Shown: positions 1 through 6,058, counted from the stretch's first letter. The stretch: 13,037 nt of DNA from JBEGTT01 sp041179245 (GCA_041179245.1 JBEGTT010000009.1:1-13037); one strand, 5' to 3'. Notes: generated by a model not told the origin, from the letters alone. Translations and numbers: made by a program.

Positions 1-115
1 TGTGTTGTCAAATTCAGCCTGTCGCTTGGCTAAATCCAACTTTTTTACCCATTTCCGGCCGAACGAATCCGTGGCGCTCAAGGGCGCATTTGCTTCAGAC
101 GGAGTTGCGCAGGAC

Positions 116-1219
116 TTACACGCGACCGCCCACGGCTAAATTGGCGCTATGCCTTCGAGCAGAGGGTGGAATTTTTCTTTTAACCACCTGCATCGGCGCA
201 CCGCAGCACGAACATAAAAACGGCGGACGCGGTTTGGTTTCGCCAACTTTAAGACTGAGCAGGACTTTGGCAACCACCTGAAGCAGCACAATCAAGCGCT
301 TGCTATTGGGATGCAGAAAGCCGAAATTCCGCGCTCGCCGAAAGCCTTTGGGTAAAACATGTTGCAAGATCAACCAAAGAAACATCGCGCCGCTGACGCT
401 GCGTATTTCTAGCTTCTCCGTTTGGCTGTTGCGGTAACGAAAGCTGACGTGTTTGTCGTCGCACGACAAGATGTCCTTTTCTTGAATCACGCCCCGGTAC
501 AAATAGCGACCCAGATAAACCAGCGCATTTTGGCCGGAGCCGACACCTTTACAGTCGACCACCCATTTTGTTGGATGGCAGGCGGGAAGTTTTAGACCTT
601 CCCTGGACAAAGCCGCCAGCATCTTCGCGCGAAATACCTTAGCCAGCGCTCGGTGACTGAACAAATAACCCGTGCCTTTGTGGGTTGGTTTTGTTCGCCA
701 ACGGCGGGTTTTGACATCCAGCGAGGCAGCGGGCATCACCAGATGCAGATGCGGGTGATAGTCAAGGCGGCGCGAGTGAGTATGTAGAACTGTCACCGCA
801 CCGGGGTTGCCGCGCAGATGTTTGTCGTTCTGACTAAAAGTGCTGACCGTTGTCCAAGCGCATTCAAATAGCAGCGCATAAAAAAGGCGCTGATGGTGCC
901 AAGCCAAATCCCGGAATTCTGCTGGGATGGTAAAGGTGAGTAAGAAATAGTTCGCTGGTACGAGACGTTTGATTTGACGTTCTAGCCATTGCTGGCTTTC
1001 GTGATGCTGACAATGAGGGCAACTGCGATGACCGCAAGAGTGCGGCACGAGGCGCGTTTCATCGCAAGCGGTACAGCAGGTCAACATACGCGGCGCCAAG
1101 TGGGTGCGACAAGATTTCATTGCGGCAAGTGCTTGTCGGTGACTCGGCAAAATCGCATGGCGATACTGTGCCAAGTAGTCTGATTCATAACGATGGATGA
1201 TTTCTGAGAGCGCAATCAT
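116..1219 (-). CDS. tnpA: IS91-family transposase (HUH/Y2 rolling-circle type)
   Basis: A 367-residue replicative transposase that would nick and rejoin single DNA strands during rolling-circle-like transposition. The N-terminal zinc-binding region has clustered Cys/His residues at about 48-70 (CCTAC, then SCGHRSCPHC). The metal-binding HUH motif is HLH at 157-159, inside YHPHLHLV. The two catalytic tyrosines fit Y235 and Y239 in YLGRYLYRG, the Y2 arrangement of IS91. A second small Cys cluster (CSCCG) lies near 336-340. I prefer the ATG at 1219 because it overlaps the stop of the upstream recombinase as ATGA and has a G-rich ribosome-binding stretch (GGAGTGGGGG) a few bases upstream; an in-frame GTG at 1234 would add five residues. 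The length is close to the family's usual size of roughly 400 residues and no frame break is visible, so the transposase looks intact. Confidence 0.93.
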   Translation of the reverse strand: MIALSEIIHRYESDYLAQYRHAILPSHRQALAAMKSCRTHLAPRMLTCCTACDETRLVPHSCGHRSCPHCQHHESQQWLERQIKRLVPANYFLLTFTIPAEFRDLAWHHQRLFYALLFECAWTTVSTFSQNDKHLRGNPGAVTVLHTHSRRLDYHPHLHLVMPAASLDVKTRRWRTKPTHKGTGYLFSHRALAKVFRAKMLAALSREGLKLPACHPTKWVVDCKGVGSGQNALVYLGRYLYRGVIQEKDILSCDDKHVSFRYRNSQTEKLEIRSVSGAMFLWLILQHVLPKGFRRARNFGFLHPNSKRLIVLLQVVAKVLLSLKVGETKPRPPFLCSCCGAPMQVVKRKIPPSARRHSANLAVGGRV

Positions 1220-2123
1220 TTGACTGTCCCCCACTCCAAAGAGAAACAGTTCATCAAAGCATTGATACGAACATTGGCCTGATCGTTGGTGTGACTGGTG
1301 AGATGGGTGTAACGGGCGGTGGTCAGAATGGAGTAGTGGCCGAGAATCTTCTGAACTTCAAGCAGGTCTACACCGGCTTCGATTAAATGGGTTGCATAGC
1401 TATGGCGAAGGCTGTGAGGGGTGATCTTTTTTTTAAGCCGCAATCTTTGACCACCTGATGCATGGTGGTTTGAACGCCCCCGCGATCAAGCGGAGATTTG
1501 GCCCGATGCGCAGCTTTTAGTCCGCCGTGGCGATTAGGAAAAAGTAGTTCGGCATGGCGATGAACTTTCCAGAATCGACGTAGCGCAGTCAGTGTTGCGG
1601 TGGGCAGTGGCACAAAACGATCTCGGTTTCCTTTGGCATCGCGAATTTGAACACGCATCCGAACGGCATCAATATCGCTTACTTTGAGCGCAAGCCCTTC
1701 ACCTAAACGCAGCCCCAAGCTATAGAGCGTGAAATAAAACACGCGATAACTCAAAGTACGGGTGGCAGAAAGCAAATGCTGAACTTCATCGACAGTAACA
1801 ATGTCAGGCAAACGCGAAACCTTTGGCGGCTTAATGAGACTGGGTAGCGTCCAAGGTTTCTTTAAGACGTGGGCAGTGAAAAACTTCAGTCCGTAAAGAT
1901 CAAGTTTGACCGCGCTCCAAGAATGCGATTGAAGCAAATCGGTGAAATAGGTTGTTAATTGATCTTCGCTTAGGTCTTCAATCTTTAATTCAAAATACTT
2001 GCCTAAACGCCTGACCGCTCGTGCATAAGCGTCAATGGTCTTGGGTTGTAAGCCCTTGAGTTTGAGGTGCTTTAGATGGGTTTGATATTGCCGGTCAAAA
2101 TGCTCGGCTAAAGTGTTCGTCAT
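1216..2123 (-). pseudogene. Tyrosine recombinase/integrase, split by a -1 frameshift at an A8 run
   Basis: Phage-integrase-type site-specific recombinase. The first frame (1383-2123, 246 residues) has an N-terminal SAM-like DNA-binding domain (about 1-95) and the start of the catalytic domain: the first catalytic Arg in GLRLGEG (R139) and the Lys in RDAKGNRDR (K164). The second frame (coding part from about 1434 down to 1216) carries the HxxR box HSLRH (H237, R240 of the fused protein), LGHYS (H263) and the nucleophile in ARYTH (Y272). Neither half alone can be catalytic. Reading -1 at the eight-A run gives a continuous protein of about 302 residues, normal for the family. The start ATG at 2123 has a GAGG ribosome-binding site about 10 bases upstream. 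The stop overlaps the transposase start as ATGA, so the two are co-translated. It may be a decayed gene, a homopolymer sequencing error, or a product of programmed slippage. In my recollection such recombinases accompany a subset of IS91-family elements. Confidence 0.82.
1427..1434 (-). other. A8 slippery run at the recombinase frameshift
   Basis: Eight T on the plus strand, read as eight A in the gene. In the first frame the codons are TTA AAA AAA AGA, so A_AAA_AAA forms a textbook -1 slippery heptamer. A one-base backward slip makes the next codons AAG ATC ACC CCT (K-I-T-P), which join directly to the HSLRH catalytic box. The original frame stops 15 codons later, at 1383. No strong downstream hairpin or upstream Shine-Dalgarno-like stimulator was evident by eye, so programmed use is unproven. 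Confidence 0.55.
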
Positions 2124-2235
2124 GCTGGCTTATCCTCACGAAATATTGCAGAATCCACGCTCTTAACAGCGAGGACGTGGATGTGCAGAATATGTCGTGC
2201 AGCTTAAATAGGCGACTCCTCCGCGTAGCGGCTTC
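2124..2235. other. Gene-free stretch between the recombinase and attC; probable terIS region
   Basis: No convincing gene. It holds an imperfect hairpin with arms ATCCACG (2153-2159) and CGTGGAT (2176-2182), with further CTC/GAG pairing inside, and a short palindrome CCGC-GTA-GCGG (2221-2231). The heptamer GCAGAAT occurs twice, at 2148-2154 and 2185-2191. By position this should contain the upstream (terIS) end of the IS91-type element and perhaps a remnant of the cassette whose attC follows. No cassette gene reading rightwards into the attC can be recognised. Confidence 0.4.
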
Positions 2236-2300
2236 GTCCAACCCATCATTCAACACGGACTGGCGCGATAAGGCCGCGCCAGCCGGTTAATTCAGACGTT
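2236..2300 (+). other. attC: Integron attC recombination site, interrupted in its R' core by an IS
   Basis: R'' core GTCCAAC (2236-2242) fits RYYYAAC. It is followed by CCCATCATTCAA, a hairpin with perfect 8-bp arms CTGGCGCG (2260-2267) and CGCGCCAG (2275-2282) around a 7-base loop, then GGTTAATTCAGAC, and the GTT (2298-2300) that begins the R' core. This order and the CATTCAA/TTAATTCA flanks closely match well-known attC sites such as that of aadA1. As it stands the R' reads GTTGACG, a poor fit to GTTRRRY. If the adjoining IS and one copy of GTT are removed, the R' becomes GTTAGGC, a perfect fit, and the whole site is 69 bp. The site is oriented as for a cassette whose gene lay to the left; that gene is not recognisable now. 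Confidence 0.85.
2298..2300 (+). repeat. GTT direct repeat, left copy (likely target duplication of the IS)
   Basis: GTT directly abuts the left terminal repeat of the IS1182-type element, and GTT recurs directly after its right end at 4081-4083. Collapsing the two copies restores the attC R' site GTTAGGC. Three bases is short, so chance cannot be excluded on length alone; restoration of a canonical attC is the stronger argument. Confidence 0.6.
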
Positions 2301-2315
2301 GACGCTGTAGAAAAA
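2301..2315 (+). repeat. Left terminal inverted repeat of the IS1182-type element
   Basis: GACGCTGTAGAAAAA. It pairs with the right terminal repeat at 4066-4080, with one mismatch at position 5. Similarity drops off immediately inward. A conservative reading would start the repeat at TGTAGAAAAA (2306), but the outer GACG/CGTC also matches. Confidence 0.78.
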
Positions 2316-2342
2316 CCCTTTTTCGACCCGGTTTTCAGCAAA

Positions 2343-2373
2343 AAAATGGCGCAGGTTTTCTCTGCGCCATTTT
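2343..2373 (-). terminator. Rho-independent terminator of the IS1182 transposase
   Basis: Perfect 12-bp inverted repeat, AAAATGGCGCAG (2343-2354) and CTGCGCCATTTT (2362-2373), with a 7-base loop. Read on the minus strand the stem runs into a run of seven T residues (2346-2340), four of them within the stem. It lies about 80 bases past the normal-frame stop of the transposase. The plus-strand side also ends in TTTT, so it may work in both directions. Confidence 0.75.
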
Positions 2374-2433
2374 GCTTTTCATGCCTTTAGATTGGGGAGT
2401 AACGCCGCACCGCTTACGGCAGCGCAGCAGCCT

Positions 2434-3987
2434 CTAGGCGGTGGCTCTTCCTCTTATTCCTGCTGCCCATACCCGTGATGCGCTAGTTTCTCGATGTTGT
2501 GCACCAAACAGTACAACTGCCACTGCGTGTTCACCTTCTTTCGCCCACGCAACGTGAACCGATCCCAGCCGTTTGTTATGCCGCAGATTGCCAAAGACCG
2601 GCTCGACCGTGGCAAAGCGCCGCCCATAACGGGCTTTACCTTCCTCGCTGTCAATCGCCCGCTTCATCTTGTCACTGTGGCTTTCTTCTGTCGCGCCTGC
2701 TTTGCCCCGAAAGAAGCTGACTTGCCTAACCTTACTCGTCTTCGGGGTGCGCAGACATTTGGCTCGCTGCTCACACGGCACACAGTCGCGTACCGTGCCG
2801 CTGTATTTGGTGGATAGGTAACCGTTGTGGATGCAGTTCGAACCATTGCGGTAAAGCAGCTTACCGGCGGGACAGGTGCAAACACCGGTTGCTGGATCAA
2901 GCGAGAAGTCCTGCGGAAGGTAGCACTTGGCCGCTTTCTTCGGGTGTGCCTTGTCGTAGAGCGGGTCCGGTTTTGCCTTGTGCTTGCCTTGATCTTTGAA
3001 GCGTTCGTCACGTTGGCGCATGCCGTTGTCGGCAATTAAGGCGCTGATATTCTCGTTGTCTAAGGCTTTGAGGTTGCTTTCCGAGTGGTAACCAGCATCC
3101 GCTGTGTAAAGCGTGTCCGGATTGGCGTGCGCTTGGGTGGCTCGGATAACGGGCAACAGTAGTTCTTGTTCTGAGCCCGTGCCGTGTGCTTGGGCCTCGA
3201 TGATGATCTGGTGTTTGGCATCTACCGCAGCAACGCCGGTATAACCTTGAATGACACCTTTGCTGGTCGCCATCTTGGCACTCTCTGGGTCAGTGCGATT
3301 GCTCTTACGGATACTGCCTTTGCTGCCCTTTCTGTCTTGTGGGTTGGCCGCGAGCCATTGACGGAGCTGCGCAGCTTCGCGATTCAGACTCTCGGCGCGC
3401 TGACGGGACTTCTCTGCCAGATCGGGTTCAGCGGGCTGGCGATCATTCTCGCGATGTCGGGCCAACATCTTGCGGGCGGCAACTTCGAGTTTGTCAGCTT
3501 GATGTTCAAAGTCAGACCGCGTACCGCTCTTGGCTTTGGAGGCATTGCTTGGCAATTTGACGCCATCAATGGCGAACATTTCTCGACCAATCAGCCCTTG
3601 GCGATTGCAGAGATAAAGCACTTGGGCAAAGAGTTGGGCGACTTCTTCATCAAGGCTGGAAACAAAAGCCGCAAAGGTCGTGAAATGCGGCGCTGAATCA
3701 CCAGACAGGGCAATGAAAGTAACATGTTCGCGGCACAGCCGCTCAATGCCCCGACTGCTCACCACGCCTTGGGCGTAGGCGCAAAGGATGACCTTGAGCA
3801 GCACCCCCGGCGGATAGGCGCTGGCTCCGCTCTGGTCATTGCGATAGCGACTGTCAAAAAGCGAAAGGTCGAATTCACGGTCAAGCAGATGATGTACTGC
3901 GTACTCAAAACTGCCCGGTAAAAGCTGCTTCTCCAAATCAACCGCTAGAAACCTCGGGCTGGTGTCGATTGCCTTATAGCGCGCCAT
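2434..3987 (-). pseudogene. IS1182-family DDE transposase with frameshifted C-terminus
   Basis: The open frame gives 517 residues. The N-terminus (PGSFEYAVHHLLDREFDLSLFD; YPPGVLLKVILCAYAQGVVSS) is typical of IS1182-type transposases, a DUF772-like N-terminal domain followed by a DDE domain. Likely catalytic residues are D141 (FAIDGVKLPSNAS), D297 (YTADAGYHSE) and E462 (ATVEPVFGN). A Cys-bearing insert (about C370, C372, C402, C405, C411) precedes the last catalytic residue. After NKRLG (about residue 475) the expected tail DRFTLRGRKKVNTQW...NIEKLAHHGYGQQE continues in another frame and stops at 2454. One extra G in the GGG at 2566-2564 explains the shift, and the present frame runs on to 2434 with unrelated residues. 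All three DDE residues are kept, but about 40 C-terminal residues are lost. The start ATG at 3987 has a GGGGG ribosome-binding stretch just upstream. Confidence 0.9.
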
Positions 3988-3998
3988 CTCGTTCCCCC

Positions 3999-4029
3999 AA
4001 TATCAATACTTTCTTTGAGTATTGATATT
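3999..4029 (-). repeat. Perfect 12-bp palindrome in the transposase leader
   Basis: AATATCAATACT (3999-4010) and AGTATTGATATT (4018-4029) are perfect inverted complements separated by 7 bases. The hairpin lies directly 5' of the G-rich ribosome-binding site (about 3993-3997) of the IS1182 transposase. As RNA it could limit translation from transcripts entering from outside, a known strategy of insertion sequences; as DNA it could be an operator. The role is inferred from position only. Confidence 0.6.
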
Positions 4030-4065
4030 CCAGATGGTTCACGACAAGATGCGCCATGAAATCTA

Positions 4066-4080
4066 TTTTTCTACACCGTC
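4066..4080 (-). repeat. Right terminal inverted repeat of the IS1182-type element
   Basis: TTTTTCTACACCGTC on the plus strand, the inverted complement of the left end at 2301-2315 with one mismatch. GTT follows directly, matching the bases before the left end. Confidence 0.78.
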
Positions 4081-4087
4081 GTTAGGC
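4081..4087 (+). other. attC R' core site GTTAGGC and 5' boundary of a gene cassette
   Basis: GTTAGGC fits the integron simple-site consensus GTTRRRY, with recombination between G and TT. It marks the start of the next cassette at about 4082. It is the exact inverted complement of GCCTAAC at 4650-4656, as expected when both belong to the same cassette's circular attC. It is now separated from the rest of the upstream attC by the IS1182 insertion. Confidence 0.75.
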
Positions 4088-4122
4088 CTTCCAAGACTTA
4101 CCAGTGCCGAAACTGCTATTAT

Positions 4123-4362
4123 TTGTGTATAGCTCCTACCGTATTCCGTCAAGGCTCGTTTCGCTTTTTCTTCTTTTCACGCGAAGAGCCGCGTATGCAT
4201 GTTCACGTTGCGCATACGGATGGAGAAGCCAAGTTCTGGTTAGAACCACGGGTTGAGTTAGCGATGAATCAAGGGCTTTCGAAAAAGCAGTTATATGAAG
4301 CATCGTCGTTGGTGCAGGATCATTATGAGGAGATCGCCCATGCTTGGCGTAGCCACTTCTGA
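4123..4362 (+). CDS. DUF4160-domain protein, putative toxin-antitoxin component
   Basis: A 79-residue protein matching the DUF4160 pattern: PTVFRQGSFRFFFFSREEPRMHVHVAH, then DGEAKFWLEPRVELA, and a C-terminal helical part ending EEIAHAWRSHF. The family is small and cytosolic and usually sits directly before a DUF2442 gene; the pair is often treated as a toxin-antitoxin-like module, although the biochemical activity is not settled. No ATG lies at the expected N-terminus: TTG at 4123 is the most plausible start, and ATA at 4129, immediately before A-P-T, is a less likely alternative. The next ATG (MHVHV, residue 25) would remove the conserved first strands. The stop at 4362 lies inside the next gene, indicating coupled translation. 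It lies within an integron cassette. Confidence 0.78.
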   Translation: MCIAPTVFRQGSFRFFFFSREEPRMHVHVAHTDGEAKFWLEPRVELAMNQGLSKKQLYEASSLVQDHYEEIAHAWRSHF

Positions 4363-4600
4363 AATCGAAGTTTCCTTGGCGTCAAACAAGGGGTTCTGGT
4401 TGCTTTTGAAGAACGAGGAATTTTTTGTCCCTTACGCAGAATTTCCTTGGTTCAAGCAAGCCACTCTGGAACAAATTACCACCGTTGAATGGCCAACCCC
4501 CAACCATCTCTACTGGCCTTTGATTGATGTTGATCTGGCTGTGGAATCAATTCGCGACCCCAACAAATTTCCCTTGGTTGCCAAGCGGTTAATGGCGTAA
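4340..4600 (+). CDS. DUF2442-domain protein, putative partner of the DUF4160 protein
   Basis: An 86-residue protein starting MLGVATSEIEVSLASNKGFWLLL, followed by EEFFVPYAEFPWF, TPNHLYWPLIDVDLAVESIRDP, the usual DUF2442 order: a beta-rich N-terminus, the PYAEFPWF stretch, then a WP..D.DL..E.I segment. Members often have an N-terminal DUF2442 fold alone and pair with DUF4160. The ATG at 4340 is chosen because GAGGAG lies 7 bases upstream and the protein then begins as family members do; a longer in-frame start at 4295 would add residues encoded inside the DUF4160 gene with no family resemblance. It overlaps the upstream gene by 23 bp. Which partner, if either, is the toxin cannot be told from the sequence. 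Confidence 0.8.
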   Translation: MLGVATSEIEVSLASNKGFWLLLKNEEFFVPYAEFPWFKQATLEQITTVEWPTPNHLYWPLIDVDLAVESIRDPNKFPLVAKRLMA

Positions 4601-4649
4601 AGCGGGGCTGTGGCTGAGGCACTGTTTTGCCTGTGTGCCTATTCCCCCG

Positions 4650-4666
4650 GCCTAACCCTGCATTCG
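4650..4666 (+). other. Truncated attC (left half only)
   Basis: GCCTAAC (4650-4656) fits the R'' consensus RYYYAAC and is followed by CCTGCATTC, comparable with CCATCATTC in the attC at 2236. No matching L' or GTTRRRY core follows; instead the sequence runs into the upstream region of the lipoprotein gene. It marks the junction between the integron remnant and the chromosome. Confidence 0.7.
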
Positions 4667-4717
4667 ACGAGAAGGCTACGACCAAGGAATCAAAGTCTTA
4701 TCGATGAAGGTGCCACC

Positions 4718-4954
4718 ATGCGTCAAGAATACGATTTCTCAAATGCTAAGAAAAACCTCTGTTTCGTATCCTGCCTAGCGTTTACCTTGCTGCTTGGGTC
4801 TGCTTGCACGACCGAAGCATGGTACGAAGGGGTAAAGCGCAGCGCGGAGGACAACTGTCGAAAGCAGTCTGGCAACGCGGTTGATGAATGTCTATCGCGG
4901 GTTAATCGGCAAACTTATCAAGAGTATGAAAAATCGCGCTCGGGCAACAAGTAG
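4718..4954 (+). CDS. Small putative lipoprotein (78 residues)
   Basis: The N-terminus has basic residues (K11, K12), a hydrophobic stretch (VSCLAFTLLLG) and a Cys at 30 in LLLGSAC, resembling a lipoprotein signal with a slightly atypical lipobox. The mature part is short, charged and hydrophilic (AWYEGVKRSAEDNCRKQSG...DECLSRVNRQTYQEYEKSRSG) with two further Cys that could form a disulfide. It resembles small conserved lipoproteins of beta- and gammaproteobacteria whose function I do not know. The ATG at 4718 has GAAGG 7 bases upstream; an in-frame start at 4610 would add residues encoded across the attC remnant and is rejected. It ends 27 bp before queG and may be co-transcribed with it. Confidence 0.7.
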   Translation: MRQEYDFSNAKKNLCFVSCLAFTLLLGSACTTEAWYEGVKRSAEDNCRKQSGNAVDECLSRVNRQTYQEYEKSRSGNK

Positions 4955-4981
4955 TTTGCAGATAGTAGGCTAGCTGAACTG

Positions 4982-6058
4982 ATGGCAACCCAACCCCACC
5001 CTTCCCAAACCCACGACTTAATCCGTTCCCTAGCGCAGGAATGCGAGCTAGACGAGATTGGCTTTTCCCAAGGCAATACCGCGTTAGCGGCGCCTCAACT
5101 GCGCGAATGGCTGTCCGCCGGTTACCACGGCGACATGGCGTTTATGGATCACCACGCGGACCTGCGCTGCCACCCTGACCAACTGGTTCCGGGAACTGTC
5201 AGCATTATCTCCGCCACACTTCCTTATTGGCCCGAAGCAACACCGGCACAAGCTGTTTTAGACGATCCAAGCAAGGCCTATATTTCGCGTTATGCCTTAG
5301 GGCGCGACTACCACAAGGTATTACGGCAGCGATTGCAAAAACTTGCGACGCGCCTTACCGAGCATATCGGACCCTTTGGCTATCGAGTGTTTTCTGACTC
5401 AGCCCCGGTCATGGAAGTTGAATTCGCCCAGCAGGCCCAGCTAGGTTGGCGTGGAAAACATTCTCTGCTGCTTTCAAGACAAGGTTCCTGGAAATTTCTC
5501 GGTGAAATTTACACCGACCTTCCCCTAGCTTTCGATACCACTATTCCTGACGATCATTGTGGGCACTGCACCCGCTGCATCACAAGCTGCCCGACGCAGG
5601 CCATTATCGCCCCCTACCAAGTGGATGCCCGTCGGTGCATTTCCTATCTCACCATCGAACACACTGGCCCAATTCCTCTCGAATTTCGGCCCTTATTGGG
5701 TAACCGTATTTATGGTTGTGACGATTGCCAGCTCGTTTGTCCTTGGAATCGTTTTGCGACCACTGGCGATGCCGAATTTTTACCGCGTCACCATCTTGAC
5801 AATGCCACGCTGGTGGAACTGTTTAGCTGGACGAAAACCCAGTTTGAAGACCGGCTAGCGGGTAATCCTATCCGTCGAATTGGCCATGAGCGCTGGCTTA
5901 GAAATATCGCTGTTGCCCTTGGAAATGCATTGAGTAACGCACCACTCCACACGCCGGCACAAAACACTATTTTTCAAGCACTACAAGCCAAAACAAATGA
6001 TCCGTCGGCGCTAATTCAAGAACACGTCCACTGGGCAATATCCCAAGCCTCCCCCTAA
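4982..6058 (+). CDS. queG: Epoxyqueuosine reductase QueG
   Basis: A 358-residue cytosolic enzyme for the last step of queuosine synthesis in tRNA: reductive removal of the epoxide from epoxyqueuosine using cobalamin and two 4Fe-4S clusters. The N-terminal cobalamin-binding part is recognisable from PHLREWLSAGYHGDM-like sequence and the stretch YRVFSDSAPVMEVEFAQQAQLGWRGKHS, whose Asp (about D139) matches the proposed catalytic acid. First cluster ligands: C193, C196, C199 in CGHCTRC and C253 or C203 depending on pairing; second set: C203, C246, C249, C253 (CDDCQLVCP). A conserved RRCISYLTIEH box lies at about 217-227. The C-terminus has a short HEAT-like helical region. The length matches the family. 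It is the second gene of the chromosomal block; the ATG at 4982 has only a weak ribosome-binding site. Confidence 0.95.
   Translation: MATQPHPSQTHDLIRSLAQECELDEIGFSQGNTALAAPQLREWLSAGYHGDMAFMDHHADLRCHPDQLVPGTVSIISATLPYWPEATPAQAVLDDPSKAYISRYALGRDYHKVLRQRLQKLATRLTEHIGPFGYRVFSDSAPVMEVEFAQQAQLGWRGKHSLLLSRQGSWKFLGEIYTDLPLAFDTTIPDDHCGHCTRCITSCPTQAIIAPYQVDARRCISYLTIEHTGPIPLEFRPLLGNRIYGCDDCQLVCPWNRFATTGDAEFLPRHHLDNATLVELFSWTKTQFEDRLAGNPIRRIGHERWLRNIAVALGNALSNAPLHTPAQNTIFQALQAKTNDPSALIQEHVHWAISQASP

Larger units (their letters stand above)
65..2200 (-). mobile_element. IS91-family insertion element with accessory tyrosine recombinase (ends approximate)
   Basis: A two-gene mobile element read on the minus strand: a tyrosine recombinase followed by an HUH (Y2) transposase, coupled by a 4-bp stop/start overlap. 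IS91 elements have no long terminal inverted repeats and make no target duplication, so the ends cannot be fixed by inspection. The family places its origin end (oriIS, downstream of the transposase) next to a GTTC or CTTG tetranucleotide; read on the minus strand, a GTTC lies at 64-61, so I infer the left boundary near 65. The other end (terIS) should lie between the recombinase start at 2123 and the attC at 2236, where two small hairpins occur. Presence of the element is well supported; the boundaries are tentative. Confidence 0.6.
2301..4080 (-). mobile_element. IS1182-family insertion sequence, 1780 bp
   Basis: The left end at 2301 reads GACGCTGTAGAAAAA and the inverted right end at 4080 reads GACGGTGTAGAAAAA, matching at 14 of 15 positions. 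Between them is a single transposase gene on the minus strand with its own terminator and a palindromic leader. The length suits the IS1182 family. It sits exactly inside the R' core of an attC site, flanked by GTT on both sides. The transposase carries a frameshift, so this copy is probably immobile on its own. Confidence 0.82.
4082..4665 (+). mobile_element. Integron gene cassette carrying a DUF4160/DUF2442 pair, with truncated attC
   Basis: The cassette begins at the R' site (TTAGGC) and contains two overlapping small genes in the same orientation as the attC sites. It ends in the left half of an attC (GCCTAACCCTGCATTC). The compact layout, with the first gene about 40 bases from the cassette edge and the attC starting about 50 bases after the last stop, is typical of cassettes. 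Loss of the right half of its attC should lock it in place. Confidence 0.7.

Noticed and set aside
65..115. Attempted attC match near TTCAGACGGAGTTGCGC at the left end
   Set aside because: The putative core GTTGCGC does not fit GTTRRRY and no complementary R'' exists; it is better explained as the IS91 origin end.
1216..2123. The tyrosine recombinase as an integron integrase (IntI) serving the attC sites
   Set aside because: It is coupled by ATGA to the IS91 transposase, and I do not recognise the extra IntI-specific segment before the HxxR box.
2664..3035. A 123-codon minus-strand open frame inside the transposase
   Set aside because: It is an alternate frame of the same coding strand, rich in Arg/Thr and without domain features.
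3184..3696. A 170-codon plus-strand open frame opposite the IS1182 transposase
   Set aside because: It lies wholly antisense to a transposase with clear catalytic motifs, and its translation resembles no family.
4610..4717. N-terminal extension of the small lipoprotein to an upstream start
   Set aside because: It would encode residues across the truncated attC and would bury the signal peptide; the ATG at 4718 has a good ribosome-binding site.
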